A DNA stretch of 64,000 nucleotides from Bradyrhizobium hipponense (GCF_008123965.1 NZ_VSTH01000015.1:1-64000); one strand, 5' to 3'. Shown: positions 44,459-53,975, counted from the stretch's first letter. The notes: generated by a model not told the origin, from the sequence alone. Numbers and translations are program-made.

Positions 44459-44746
44459 ATGCTGTTTGCAGTTCACGCCCTCGACCGCGCCGGCGCGCTT
44501 CCGACCCGGCTTGCCAATTACGACGCCCACAAGGCCTTCCTGAGCGACACCTCACGCTTTGGCATCAAGATCGTGATGTCGGGCCCACTCGTCTCGGACG
44601 ACGGCGCGACAATGATTGGCAGCCTGTTCCTGATCGAGTCCCCTGGCCGCGCGGAGGTCGAAGCCTTCAACCGTGCAGATCCCTTTGCCGCAGCAGGGAT
44701 CTGGGAAAAGGTCGCGATCACGGGCTTTCTGCGCCGCCAGGGTTGA
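44459..44746 (+). CDS. YciI-family protein
   Basis: This small protein of 95 residues has the YciI/ferredoxin-like alpha-beta fold: MLFAVHALDRAGALPTRLAN, then YDAHKAFLSDT, VMSGPLVSDDGATMIGSLFL and VEAFNRADPFAAAGIWEKV. The conserved His in the second segment and Asp in FNRADPF fit the proposed active site of the family. Relatives include muconolactone-isomerase-like and chlorohydroquinone-processing proteins. An isomerase or dehalogenase-like step on a ring-cleavage product is possible but unproven. Confidence 0.82.
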   Translation: MLFAVHALDRAGALPTRLANYDAHKAFLSDTSRFGIKIVMSGPLVSDDGATMIGSLFLIESPGRAEVEAFNRADPFAAAGIWEKVAITGFLRRQG

Positions 44747-45454
44747 AGGCAGCGCAGCACGCTCATGCGCCAACCCCAACGCCGTTGATGTTCAATTCGC
44801 ACAGGATTTCGTGACGCTGCCCGCCGGTTGCTGGATTAAAAGACGCGAAAACAACCCCATGCACAGTAGGGATACCCTTGTTTCTAAAGCCAAATCCACA
44901 CCGCTTCTCAAGCCAAATCCACGTCGCGCGTGGCTTTGACTGGTCGGGCAAAACAGCAGCACAATGCCATCATCAGCCCGACTGTCCCGCCCCCGCATCA
45001 ACCCAGACCTCGTCTCCCGTGGCCCCGACCGGATAGAGCCGTAACGGCGGACTTGGCCAGCCGAAGAGATGCATCCGTCGCGCAAGTCGAACGATGCTGC
45101 GTGATGGGGACAAAACAGCCGGCCCGCCACCGCGTGCCCCAGACCGAGGTCCGCCTGTTCGTGCGGGTACGCGCGTTCGCCGGCGGCACCATGCCTCCCG
45201 TCTTGTTCGCATCGTGTCGTCACTAACAGCCGACCGAGCCGGACCTCGACCTGCAAGCTATTGATCTCTTTGGCGCAATTGACGGCTTTGCGACATGCGG
45301 TCGCACTACGCGCGCTTGCAAGTTCTAACAACCCTTAAGCATCTCTAACGAGCTTCGGGACAGGATCAGCCATATCGTTTGAGCATCGAAGTGCTGCATT
45401 CGGCAGCCCGGCAACCGCGCCGGCTGCCAGGGCACTCAGGAAACGGAACGAACG
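44747..45454. other. 708-base stretch without a recognisable gene
   Basis: Open frames on both strands (the longest about 180 codons on the minus strand) have compositions typical of chance GC-rich translation and no family motif that I recognise. The stretch includes a 13-bp direct repeat at 44887-44922. It may be a decayed gene or a long regulatory region for the AraC gene. I found no transposase, tRNA or inverted-repeat boundaries. Confidence 0.4.
44887..44922. repeat. 13-bp direct repeat AAGCCAAATCCAC, two copies
   Basis: Copies lie at 44887-44899 and 44910-44922, 23 bp from start to start. The 11-base core AAGCCAAATCC also occurs once at 44407-44417, directly before the hairpin behind the binding-protein gene. 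The second copy runs into a CCACG-N5-CGTGG hairpin. Possible regulator-binding sites or remnants of duplication. Confidence 0.5.
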
Positions 45455-46498
45455 ATGCTCACCGATATGCAAGCGGCCGGCGCCTGGTTCAGCCATGAAG
45501 CCTGCCAATCCGAAACCGACTTGCCCCAGCCGACGCGCGGCTTTCCTCACGAGCGAAAGTGGCGGGAGCCGGAGCAAACCGGGATCGCCGCCGAGGACAT
45601 CACGATCTCGCGCTGGACTTGCGCGCGACCTGCCGCAAGGCGCGAAGAGGCGACGACGCCACCCGACCGGTACTTCATATCCATCGCATTGAAGACGACC
45701 CGTCTCAAGCTGACCAGGGGCACTCAGAGGATTTTCGACGGCATCATGCCGGCGGGCTCGCTCTATGTCGGCGGCCCCTCGCAGCACCTCAGCGCGCAGT
45801 TCGATGCCCCCTGCGATTTCCTGCACTTCCACATTCGGGTCGGTTGCCTTCCATCCGTCCAGTCCGGAACGGAGGCTTCGACCCCCGAAGGCCTCAACGA
45901 CCTCGTGCTGTTGCGCGACCCGTTCGCCGCGCAGCTCGCAAAGGCGCTGACCGAACGGGGCAACTCGACCGACCAGGAATTCGCGCGCTGCATCGGCCAG
46001 ACGCTGGCGCTGCACGTTGCCCGGCGTGAACCGCCACGTGCGAAGATCAATGCCTTGCCGAAATGGCGGCTGCGGCGCGTCGAGGAGTATGTCCGGACGC
46101 ACTACGGCGAATGCATCAGCCTGTCCGATCTTGCCCGGGTCGCGGGGCTGTCGCGCATGCACTTTGCGGCACAGTTTCGTGCGGCGACGGGATACCGGCC
46201 GCGTGAGTACCTCCTGCACCAGCGCATCGAACACGCGAAATCAATCTTATCGAATTCCAGGACGCCCCTGGCCGAGATCGCGCTGGCCGTCGGCTTCTGC
46301 ACGCAGGCGCATTTTTCGACCGTCTTCAAGCGCATCACGGGCGATACACCAGCACGCTGGCGATGTGCGAGGCGGAACGAACCATCTTCGATCACGGCGT
46401 TCGGCGGTAATCCCGCCCCCATGCGCACCTATTTGTCTCGTACCGCCGCAATGGGCCGGCGTGAATCATGCGAAATGAGAAACTTCCTAGGTTCGTGA
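45455..46498 (+). CDS. AraC-family transcriptional regulator
   Basis: This 347-residue regulator has an N-terminal sensing region without strong family identity, containing MPAGSLYVGGPSQHLSAQFD. The C-terminal AraC DNA-binding domain has ISLSDLARVAGLSRMHFAAQ and PLAEIALAVGFCTQAHFSTV. The ATG is preceded by GGAAACGGAACG, a weak site. It lies downstream of the hydroxyquinol/CUT2 operon but after a 708-base gap, so it may control a different target. A terminator at 46597 ends its transcript. Confidence 0.85.
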   Translation: MLTDMQAAGAWFSHEACQSETDLPQPTRGFPHERKWREPEQTGIAAEDITISRWTCARPAARREEATTPPDRYFISIALKTTRLKLTRGTQRIFDGIMPAGSLYVGGPSQHLSAQFDAPCDFLHFHIRVGCLPSVQSGTEASTPEGLNDLVLLRDPFAAQLAKALTERGNSTDQEFARCIGQTLALHVARREPPRAKINALPKWRLRRVEEYVRTHYGECISLSDLARVAGLSRMHFAAQFRAATGYRPREYLLHQRIEHAKSILSNSRTPLAEIALAVGFCTQAHFSTVFKRITGDTPARWRCARRNEPSSITAFGGNPAPMRTYLSRTAAMGRRESCEMRNFLGS

Positions 46499-46596
46499 AA
46501 TATTTTGTCCGCCTGATCGGCGATGCTGCAAGTGTGAGTGACTGAGACCCCCACCAGTCACGGCTCGAGCCTCTCCTCCCAGGCCTGCGAGCCTCA

Positions 46597-46629
46597 GGGC
46601 CGTCCTTCCCCAAAGGACGGCCCTTTTTT
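46597..46629 (+). terminator. Rho-independent terminator
   Basis: The 11-bp stem GGGCCGTCCTT (46597-46607) / AAGGACGGCCC (46613-46623) with loop CCCCA is perfectly paired and followed by TTTTTT (46624-46629). The T run on the plus strand makes it the terminator of the AraC gene and insulates it from the convergent Bug-protein gene, whose stop is 29 bases further on. Confidence 0.92.
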
Positions 46630-46657
46630 GCCGCTGCACGGCCGGCATCGCTGGTCT

Positions 46658-47650
46658 TCAATCCCGCTTCAGCCCGATCGACTTGATGATGGGAGCCAGG
46701 CGCCTCAGTTCGTCCTCCACCAATCGCTGAAATTTGTCCGGGCTGGAATCGGCATCCGGCTCCATGCCTTGCGAACGGTAGGTTTCCTGTAGCGAAGGAT
46801 CGGCCATCGCGCTGCGGGTCGCCGCGGATATGCGGTTCACGATCTCATCCGGGGTTGCCTTCGGCGCAAACAAGCCGAACCATCCGGCATAGCTGAGGTC
46901 CGGCATGCCGGCTTCTATGACCGTCGGAATTTCCGGCGCGCCGCTCAAGCGATTGCGGCTCGTCACGGCCAGCATGTGCAGCTTGCCGGCGCGGTGCAAT
47001 TGCACGAGGTTGCTCGATACGACGGCGATCATCGCGGGGATCTCACCGCTGACGAGGTCGTTGGTTGCGGCCGCTATGCCGCGGTAGGGAATGTGGACGA
47101 TATCGGCCTCGGTGCCCGATTGCCGCCTGAACATCTCGCCGACCAGATGATTGCCGGTGCCGACGCCTGGCGTGCCATAGGAAACCTTGCCGGGATTGTT
47201 CTTCACGTAAGCCGCCAGCTCTTGCATATCCCTGACCGGAAGCGAGGGATTCACGACGAAGGCAAGCGTACTGGTGATCAGGCGATAGATAGCCCGGAAA
47301 TCACGGATCGGATCGTAGGCAGTGCGCGCCGAGGACAACGGTATCATGACCTGCGTGCTGCCATTGCCGAGCAGCAGCGAATAGCCGTCGGGCGCACTCT
47401 GTGCCACTACGGCAGAGCCGACCGCCCCGCCGGCGCCGCCCAGGTTCTCGACATAAATCGGCCCGAGCAGCGAGGCCGCCCTGTCGGCCCAAGGCCGGCC
47501 GATCTGATCACCCGCAGCACCCGCCGCATACGGGATCACCAGCCGGATCGGGCGAGAAGGATAATCGTTCGCGCATGCACAGCCGTGCCATGCGGCCAGC
47601 GCGGCAACAGACGCGGCCATTTCGAGGACTTCTCGCCGTGAAGGCTTCAT
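46658..47650 (-). CDS. Tripartite tricarboxylate transporter substrate-binding protein (Bug/TctC family)
   Basis: This periplasmic protein has about 330 residues. The signal region (MKPSRREVLEMAASVAALAA, ending CACAND) contains an Arg pair but is not a strict Tat motif. The Bug fold follows: YPSRPIRLVIPYAAGAAGDQ, VAQSAPDGYSLLLGNGST, VSYGTPGVGTGNHLVGEMF and DIVHIPYRGIAAATNDLVSG. Bug proteins bind carboxylates and feed TctAB permeases; none is encoded nearby, so this is an orphan, as is common in the family. The frame extends to a GTG at 47674; ATG 47650 was chosen because it starts the signal peptide. Confidence 0.88.
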   Translation of the reverse strand: MKPSRREVLEMAASVAALAAWHGCACANDYPSRPIRLVIPYAAGAAGDQIGRPWADRAASLLGPIYVENLGGAGGAVGSAVVAQSAPDGYSLLLGNGSTQVMIPLSSARTAYDPIRDFRAIYRLITSTLAFVVNPSLPVRDMQELAAYVKNNPGKVSYGTPGVGTGNHLVGEMFRRQSGTEADIVHIPYRGIAAATNDLVSGEIPAMIAVVSSNLVQLHRAGKLHMLAVTSRNRLSGAPEIPTVIEAGMPDLSYAGWFGLFAPKATPDEIVNRISAATRSAMADPSLQETYRSQGMEPDADSSPDKFQRLVEDELRRLAPIIKSIGLKRD

Positions 47651-47830
47651 AGTGCGCAAGTCAGAGATCTCCACCGTCGTTTTTACAACAGCGGAGCACG
47701 AGGAGATACCGCACGAAGAGGTGAGCTGCCATCTCGATATTGCTTCAAGGCCGCAACGCGCTCAACGTCCTCGCGTCAAATCTTCATGACACGATCGTGC
47801 GTCCGGCGCTCGCCGCAGAGCGTCCGTCGA

Positions 47831-49433
47831 TCAGGATTTCCCCGCCGCTGCTCCGGCGAAATCCAGCACAGGCGCGGCCGCGAGCAGCGCCCTGGTGTAG
47901 TCATGCTGCGGGCGATCGAAGACGTCGTCACGCGAGCCCTGCTCGACGATCCGGCCGCCCTGCATCACCACGACCCGGTCGGCGACCTGCTCGACGGCGG
48001 CAAGATCATGGCTGATGAACAGGCAGGCGAAGCCATATTGCGCCTGGAGCCGCCCGAACAGCTTCAGCACCTGGGCCTGGATGGTCATGTCGAGCGCGGA
48101 CACCGGCTCGTCCGCGACGACGAAGGCCGGCTGGCGCACGATGGCGCGCGCAATCGCGATCCGCTGCCGCTGACCTCCTGACAATTCGTGGGGCCAGCGC
48201 CTGGCGAGGCCGGCAAGTCCCACCTCCTCCAGCATCGCCTCTACGCGCCCGTCGCGCTCACCGGACGTCAATTGCGCCACGTGACGCAGCGGTTCGGCGA
48301 CGATCTCGCCGAGGCGCATGCGCGGATCGAGCGAGGAATAGGGATCCTGGAACACCAGCTGCGAGGCGAGGCGAAAGTCGCGATCGGCCGTCGCCATGAC
48401 GTCCTTGCCGCGGAATCTGATCTGACCGCCCGAGGCCGGGATCAGCCGCAGCATGGCGCGGCCGAGCCGTGGTCTTGCCCGAGCCGCTGCCGCCGACGAC
48501 GGCGACCGTTTCGCCTGCGTCGATGTCCAGATCGACGCCATCGACAGCCGATACGCCGGCATCGCGGCGGAACAGCCGCTGCCGCCCGGCGAAGGCGACC
48601 TTGAGGCCGCGGACGCTGACGAGAGGCTCGCCGCCTTGCCGTTGTTTCGCGACAGTGCCGCGGCGCGGCAGGGCCTCGACCAGCCGCTTGGTATAAGCAT
48701 CGTGCGGCGAAAACAGGATTTGCCGCGTCGTGCCGGTCTCGACCATCCGGCCCTGGCGCAATACCAGCGCGCGCTGCGCATAGCGCGACACGAGGCCAAG
48801 GTTGTGGGTGATCAGCAACACCGACGTGCCATGATCGCGGGCGAGCCCGACCATCAGGTCGAGCACCTCGCGCTGGGTCAGCGTGTCCAGCGCGGTGGTC
48901 GGCTCGTCCGCGATCAGGAGCTTTGGCTTCAACAGCATCACCGAGGCAAGCATGATGCGCTGGCGCATTCCGCCGGAGAATTCGTGCGGATAGGCGTCAT
49001 AGGTCCGCTCGGGATCGCGGATCTGGACGCGCGCCAGCATGTCGAGGCAGCGACGTCCGATCTCGCGCTTTCCGATCCGCTCGTGCAGGCCGAGCCCCTC
49101 CGCCATCTGCGCCCCGACGCTGATGGCGGGATTGAGCGAGACCATCGGCTCCTGGAACACCATGCCCATGGCAGGCCCGCGCAGCGCGCGCATATGGCGC
49201 GCCGAGGCAGTCGCAAGCTCGACGCCGTCGAGCACGATCCGGCCGCCGGCCTTGCGAAGGCCGGGCGGCAACAGGCCGAGCACCGCGCGCGCCGCTGCCG
49301 TCTTGCCGCTGCCGGACTCGCCGACGAGGGCCAGAAACTCGCCGCGCTCGACGGTGAAGGAGATGTCGTCGACGACCGCAACCTTGCTGGCGGACGCCTC
49401 GATACGCAGATTCTCTACCGTGAGCAGTGTCAT
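47831..49433 (-). pseudogene. Peptide-type ABC ATPase, fused double NBD, system A, interrupted by a +1 frameshift
   Basis: Starting at 49433, the first NBD is intact (Walker A GESGSGKTAAARAVLGLL, signature FSGGMRQRIMLASVMLL, Walker [14 protein letters not shown]). The second NBD reads to its Walker A (GGSGSGKTT) and then goes out of frame. Removing one G near 48466-48470 (minus-strand ACCACGGCTC to ACCACGCTC) restores GKTTLGRAMLRLIPASGGQI and the rest (signature [16 protein letters not shown], Walker B FVVADEPVSALDM) to the stop at 47831. The repaired product would be a GsiA/YejF-like double ATPase of about 533 residues. The cause is a true mutation or a one-base sequencing error. The start overlaps the permease stop (ATGA). 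Confidence 0.85.
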
Positions 49434-50242
49434 CCGTGCGCCATCCTGGGGTCGAGGCGATCGCGCAAGGAATCGCCGAGCAGGTTGATGCCGAGCAGCG
49501 TGAGCGCGATGCAGAGGCCCGGTGCGATCGAGAGCCAGGCGGCCGTCTCCATGAACGGACGGCTCGCCGCCAGCATGTTGCCCCAGGTCGGCGCCGGCGG
49601 CGGCACGCCGAGGCCGAGAAAGCTCAACGCGCTCTCGGCCAGCAGCACCCAGCCGAACATGCTGGTCGCGAGCACCGCGACCGGCGCAATCGCATTCGGC
49701 ATCACGTGGCGGATCATCGAATAGACTTCCGAATTGCCGATGACGCGCGAGGCCTCGACATATTCCTTCTCACGGATCGACAGTACGGTGGCGCGCACCA
49801 CGCGAACGACCGAGGGGATGTAGGCGAGGCCGAGCGCCAGAATGAGCCCGAGCTTGTTGGCGCCGACCACGATCATCACGGCCAGCGCCAGCAGGATGCC
49901 GGGGAACGCGAGCAGCGCGTCGTTGACGGCCATGATGACGCGGTCGGCCCAGCCGCGAATGTAACCGGCCGCGCAGCCGATCACCATGCCGGCCCCGATC
50001 GCCAGCAGCACCGTGACCAGAGCAATGACGACGCTGGCGCCTGCGCCGACCATGATGCGGCTCAGCACATCGCGGCCGAATTCGTCCGTGCCGAGCCAGT
50101 GCACAGGCGACGGCGCCTGCAGCCGCGCACGCAGATTGATGCGGAGCGGATCGAACGGCGTCCAGAAGGCTCCGGTGAGTGCCGCGCCGAGCAGGAGCGC
50201 CATGAGGGCGCCGCCGATCGCGGTGTTGGCACGTATCCTCAT
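49430..50242 (-). CDS. Peptide-type ABC permease, system A (DppC-like)
   Basis: This 270-residue permease has the DppC/OppC architecture: an N-terminal membrane helix, LGTDEFGRDVLSRIMVGAGA, a MetI-type core with the coupling segment EYVEASRVIGNSEVYSMIRH (EAA loop), and a C-terminal LNLLGDSLRDRLDPRM-like end (GINLLGDSLRDRLDPRMAHG). Its start overlaps the DppB-like stop by 4 bases. The longer upstream frame to 50983 is a shadow of the DppB gene. Confidence 0.9.
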   Translation of the reverse strand: MRIRANTAIGGALMALLLGAALTGAFWTPFDPLRINLRARLQAPSPVHWLGTDEFGRDVLSRIMVGAGASVVIALVTVLLAIGAGMVIGCAAGYIRGWADRVIMAVNDALLAFPGILLALAVMIVVGANKLGLILALGLAYIPSVVRVVRATVLSIREKEYVEASRVIGNSEVYSMIRHVMPNAIAPVAVLATSMFGWVLLAESALSFLGLGVPPPAPTWGNMLAASRPFMETAAWLSIAPGLCIALTLLGINLLGDSLRDRLDPRMAHG

Positions 50243-51183
50243 GCGACCGTCACCCTGGGATCGAACAGCGGATAGCAGAGGTCGACGATCAGGTTCACCA
50301 CGACGTAGATCACGGCCGTAAACAACAGGCAGCCCTGCACCACCGGATAGTCGCGCGCGAAGATCGAATCGACCAGCAACCGTCCGAGGCCGGGCAGCGT
50401 GAACACGGTCTCGATGACGGCGATGCCGCCGAGGAGATGGCCGAGCACGAGCCCGATCAGTGTCCAAGTCGGCGCGAATGCGTTGGGCAGGACGTGCCGG
50501 GCAAGCACGCGCCATTCCGGCACGCCCTTGGCGCGCGCATGCGTGACATATTCGAGCCTGAGCACCTCGATCGAGGCGGCGCGCGCCATGCGCGTGAGCA
50601 CGCCGATCTCCACCATCGTCAGCGTCGCGATCGGCAGCACGATGAAGCTCGACGCCTGCCAGAAGTCTTCCGCGAACGGCACATAGCCGATCACCGGCAG
50701 CCATTTCAGCTTGAGCCCGAACAGGAGCAGCAGCAGGAGACCGAGCCAGAAGCTCGGGATCGACAGCAGCAGCGTGGCGCCGCCGACGACGGACAGATCG
50801 AGCAGGCTGTTCTGCTTCCAGGCCGCGACGAGGCCGGCCGGAACCGCGATGCAGGCCGCCGCGGCAACCGCCACCAGCACGATGACCGCGCTGACCTGGA
50901 AGCGATCGAGGATCAGCGGCAGTACCGCGAGATTGTTGGTGATGGAGTGCCCGAAATCGCCGGCAGCAAGCTTTGCGATCCAATGCATGAACTGGACCGG
51001 GATCGGCTGATCGAGACCGAGCTGGGCGCGGAGCTGCGCCGCCTGCGCCGGATCGGCGGCATCGCCGAGCATGACCTGCACGGGATCGCCCGGAATGAGC
51101 CGGACCAGCGCAAACACGGCGATCGCGACCAGCAGCAGCGTCGGGATCGTCATGGCCAGCCGTCGTGCGAGGTAACCCAACAT
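50239..51183 (-). CDS. Peptide-type ABC permease, system A (DppB-like)
   Basis: This 314-residue permease begins MLGYLARRLAMTIPTLLLVA, with the conserved LIPGDPVQVMLGD and LGLDQPIPVQFMHWI segment of the DppB/OppB N-terminal domain. The MetI core contains LEYVTHARAKGVPEWRVLAR, the EAA loop contacted by the ATPase. It begins 13 bases downstream of the binding-protein stop. Frame continuation upstream to 51249 runs into that gene and is not used. Confidence 0.9.
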   Translation of the reverse strand: MLGYLARRLAMTIPTLLLVAIAVFALVRLIPGDPVQVMLGDAADPAQAAQLRAQLGLDQPIPVQFMHWIAKLAAGDFGHSITNNLAVLPLILDRFQVSAVIVLVAVAAAACIAVPAGLVAAWKQNSLLDLSVVGGATLLLSIPSFWLGLLLLLLFGLKLKWLPVIGYVPFAEDFWQASSFIVLPIATLTMVEIGVLTRMARAASIEVLRLEYVTHARAKGVPEWRVLARHVLPNAFAPTWTLIGLVLGHLLGGIAVIETVFTLPGLGRLLVDSIFARDYPVVQGCLLFTAVIYVVVNLIVDLCYPLFDPRVTVA

Positions 51184-51196
51184 GGTGCGCCCTTGT

Positions 51197-52762
51197 CTAC
51201 TGAACCGTGACGCCCCAGAACCGCGGCTGCGGATAGAGCCAGCCGGCATAGCCCTTGATGCCCTTGCGCAACGCAGTCAGCTCGGCACCGTTGAACAGCA
51301 CGATCATCGGCACATCCGCGATGAAGCGCTTGTGCATCTCGTCGAACAGCGCCTGCCGCTTGGCCGTATCGTCGATCATCATGGACTGGCGCAGCATCTC
51401 CTGCGCCTCCGGATTGTCCCAGATCTTGCGCGGCTGTGCTGCTTTCGGCCCGGTCAGCATCTCGAAACTCAGGGAGGGATCGAGCCGCGCCGAATAGACG
51501 AAGGCCATCGACTGGTAGTCGCCGCGGTTGTAGCGGTCGAGCTGCGCCGCCCAGTCCATCACCTCGAGCTCGATATTGATCCCGACGGTCTGCGCCATTG
51601 CCTGCACCAGCACGGAGGAATCGAACACGAAGCTGTAGCGCTTGTTGGTGATCATCTTGATCGGCTGGCCGCGATAACCGGCCTCCAGCAGCAGCTTCTT
51701 GGCCTCGGCGATGTTCTGCACGTAGCCGTGCGACTGCGCCTCGCTGTAGAACGGGCTACCGAGCGGCAGCGCGGAATTGTTCGGCCGCGCCGTGCCCATC
51801 ATCACGGCATCGACGATCTGCACGGTGTCGATCGACAGCGCAATGGCGCGGCGGATCCGCACGTCTTTCAGCAGTGGGTCTTTGGTCTGGAACAGGATGC
51901 CGGTGAGGCCGAGCGCGGGCGTGATGCTGAGCTGCACTTCGGGCCGCGATTTGAGCTCTTCGAGATCGGGGATCGACAGGCTCATGATCACGTCGAGCGA
52001 GCCGCTGAGCAACCCCGCCTTCGCCGCCGAGCTGTCCGGGATCACGTTGAAGCGCACGCGATCGACCTTGACGTCCTTGGCGCCGGTGTAACCGGTGCGC
52101 GGCTCGCTACGCGAGACATAGCCGTCGAAGCGGACGATATCGACATATTGCCCCCGCTTCCACTCCGCCAGCTTGAACGGGCCGGTGCCGATCGGAGCGA
52201 TCCACTTGCCGTCTACGCCGACGGAGTCACGGTGAATGACAGCGGTCTGGCCGCAATCGGGCCGCGCCAGAGTCGAAAGGAACAAGGCCGTCGGCTGATC
52301 GAGCGTAATGGTCACGGTCTGCGGATCAGGCGCCTCGACCTTCTCGATCCGCGCGATGCCGGTGGCACCGAATTCGGACAGACAACGCCATTGCGTCGCC
52401 GGGTCGAGCCAGCGCTTCAGCGACCAGACCACGTCGTCCGCGGTCATGGTCGCGCCGTTGTGGAACTTGACGTCTTGCCGGAGGCGGAACGTGTAGGTTT
52501 TGCCTTCATTCGAGACGGCCCAGCTCTCGGCCAGCATCGGACCGACCGAGGTATCGTCACGGAAGGCGACCAGCCCCTCCACCACATGCGCGATCACGCC
52601 GTCGGTGTTAGCGTCGCGATTGGTGCCGGGATCGGTCGAGCGGATGTCGGCGTTGAGCCGCGTCCGCAACAATGTTTCGGCGCCGGCCTTCCCCAGCATC
52701 GCCAGCAGGGCCAGTGCGGCCAGACCGAGCGCCCATGTCGGCGACGGCCGCCGCCGGCGCAT
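51197..52762 (-). CDS. Peptide-type ABC substrate-binding protein, system A (SBP_bac_5)
   Basis: This 521-residue periplasmic protein has a signal peptide rich in Arg at the start (MRRRRPSPTWALGLAALALL, ending GKAGAET). SBP_bac_5 family elements follow: LAESWAVSNEGKTYTFRLRQ, VKFHNGATMTADDVVWSLKR, WIAPIGTGPFKLAEWKRGQY and the C-terminal GYAGWLYPQPRFWGVTV. The ATG overlaps the stop of the C45 hydrolase gene by one base. Ligands of this family include peptides, opines and glycosides. The upstream C45 enzyme suggests an amide-linked or N-acyl compound. Confidence 0.9.
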   Translation of the reverse strand: MRRRRPSPTWALGLAALALLAMLGKAGAETLLRTRLNADIRSTDPGTNRDANTDGVIAHVVEGLVAFRDDTSVGPMLAESWAVSNEGKTYTFRLRQDVKFHNGATMTADDVVWSLKRWLDPATQWRCLSEFGATGIARIEKVEAPDPQTVTITLDQPTALFLSTLARPDCGQTAVIHRDSVGVDGKWIAPIGTGPFKLAEWKRGQYVDIVRFDGYVSRSEPRTGYTGAKDVKVDRVRFNVIPDSSAAKAGLLSGSLDVIMSLSIPDLEELKSRPEVQLSITPALGLTGILFQTKDPLLKDVRIRRAIALSIDTVQIVDAVMMGTARPNNSALPLGSPFYSEAQSHGYVQNIAEAKKLLLEAGYRGQPIKMITNKRYSFVFDSSVLVQAMAQTVGINIELEVMDWAAQLDRYNRGDYQSMAFVYSARLDPSLSFEMLTGPKAAQPRKIWDNPEAQEMLRQSMMIDDTAKRQALFDEMHKRFIADVPMIVLFNGAELTALRKGIKGYAGWLYPQPRFWGVTVQ

Positions 52763-53922
52763 CACGCCGCCCCCGCCGCGGCCGACCGCTCGAACGCGGC
52801 CCGCCCGATCTCGTCGATCTCGAGCCGGTAGGTCGTGAACTCGCGATTGAGTGCCGGCAGCGGCGTCGCCTGCATCACTCCGCTCGCCGGCTCCATCAGG
52901 ATCATCGCCACAGTGGCGCTGAGATTGTTGTTGAGATTGCGGCGCGGCGGACGGCACACCGACCAGGGATAGGCGAACTCGTCGAACAGCGCATTCTTGA
53001 CGGTGTCGAAGCTGATGCTGCCGATGTGCGGCTGGAGCAGATCGCGGACGCGGATGTCGCGGTAGAGACTATCCGGCGTGTTGAAGATGCCGGTATCCTT
53101 CAACTTGCTGAGCGCGACGGGGCTGAGGAAGTTGTTGGCGTGGACCAGAAGGCCGTTCTGCGGATGCACCTGGAACGTCTCGTCGGGGGCACATTCGAAG
53201 TCGATCGCGACGCCCTCGCGGTGGCTGACGATCATGTTGTTGGCCGCCGACTTCTTGGTGCAATAGACCGCGCGCATTGCGAGCGCGAGATGCTCGTTCT
53301 CCAGCACCTTGCGACGGATCAGCGCCAAGGGCACGCCAACCTGGCGATAGTCGCGGTCGCTTTCGAGATAGTTCGCGGTGATCGCGATGCCGACGGAATT
53401 GAAGCCGCAGCGGCCGAGCGCGCCGGCCTCGGTGAATGTCATCAGATCAGGACCGTCGTCGCGCCGCACCTTCAGCACCACCGCGGTCTCAGCGCATTCG
53501 CGCTTCCAGTCCCAGTTCTGGGCGTGGATGAGACGGCCATTGGCGGATGCTTGCGGCAGCACGACGACGCCGGTGCAGCCATCCGGATCTTCCGGCGTTT
53601 TCAGGCGCGCACGGATCGCCGGATTGGCAAGCTTGATGATCTCGGTGCGGGCATTGAGCAGGACGACATCCTCGAACGGAACGTCGGCACCCTCGGCGAT
53701 GCCGCGCATCTCCTCGATGTAGCTCGGCTCGAATTCCTCGATAACAGGCAGATAGTCCCGCACCAGCTCGGCCACGCCCTTCGCATCGAGCGAGAGCTCC
53801 TTCAACTGCGCGAAGTAATGCGACGTCCCCTTGCGAATGCGGTCCGCCGCCTTGTGCCCGTATTGACGTCCGCGCTCGCGAGGCGGACCAGAAATTTCGA
53901 TCAGGGGAAAGGGTTCGACCAT
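52762..53922 (-). CDS. C45 autoproteolytic acyltransferase/hydrolase (acyl-CoA:6-APA acyltransferase-like)
   Basis: This 386-residue Ntn-hydrolase belongs to the family of the fungal isopenicillin N acyltransferase. The precursor is expected to cut itself before Cys116 in EDPDGCTGVVVLPQAS, exposing the catalytic N-terminal Cys. Supporting elements are GPPRERGRQYGHKAADRIRK, LLNARTEII, LIHAQNWDWKREC and FTEAGALGRCGFNSVGIAIT. Bacterial members hydrolyse or transfer acyl groups on amides. No signal peptide is visible, so it acts in the cytoplasm, presumably on what the transporter behind it brings in. It is the first gene of the system A operon. Confidence 0.88.
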   Translation of the reverse strand: MVEPFPLIEISGPPRERGRQYGHKAADRIRKGTSHYFAQLKELSLDAKGVAELVRDYLPVIEEFEPSYIEEMRGIAEGADVPFEDVVLLNARTEIIKLANPAIRARLKTPEDPDGCTGVVVLPQASANGRLIHAQNWDWKRECAETAVVLKVRRDDGPDLMTFTEAGALGRCGFNSVGIAITANYLESDRDYRQVGVPLALIRRKVLENEHLALAMRAVYCTKKSAANNMIVSHREGVAIDFECAPDETFQVHPQNGLLVHANNFLSPVALSKLKDTGIFNTPDSLYRDIRVRDLLQPHIGSISFDTVKNALFDEFAYPWSVCRPPRRNLNNNLSATVAMILMEPASGVMQATPLPALNREFTTYRLEIDEIGRAAFERSAAAGAA

Positions 53923-53975
53923 GGGGCGCCAGGTTCCTTTTTGAACTTCCTTTGCTTTCCGAAAAGCCTATTGTA

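Noticed and set aside
44792..45331. Minus-strand frame of about 180 codons in the gene-poor gap
   Set aside because: There is no family motif and no convincing ribosome site. Its composition is like chance GC-rich translation.
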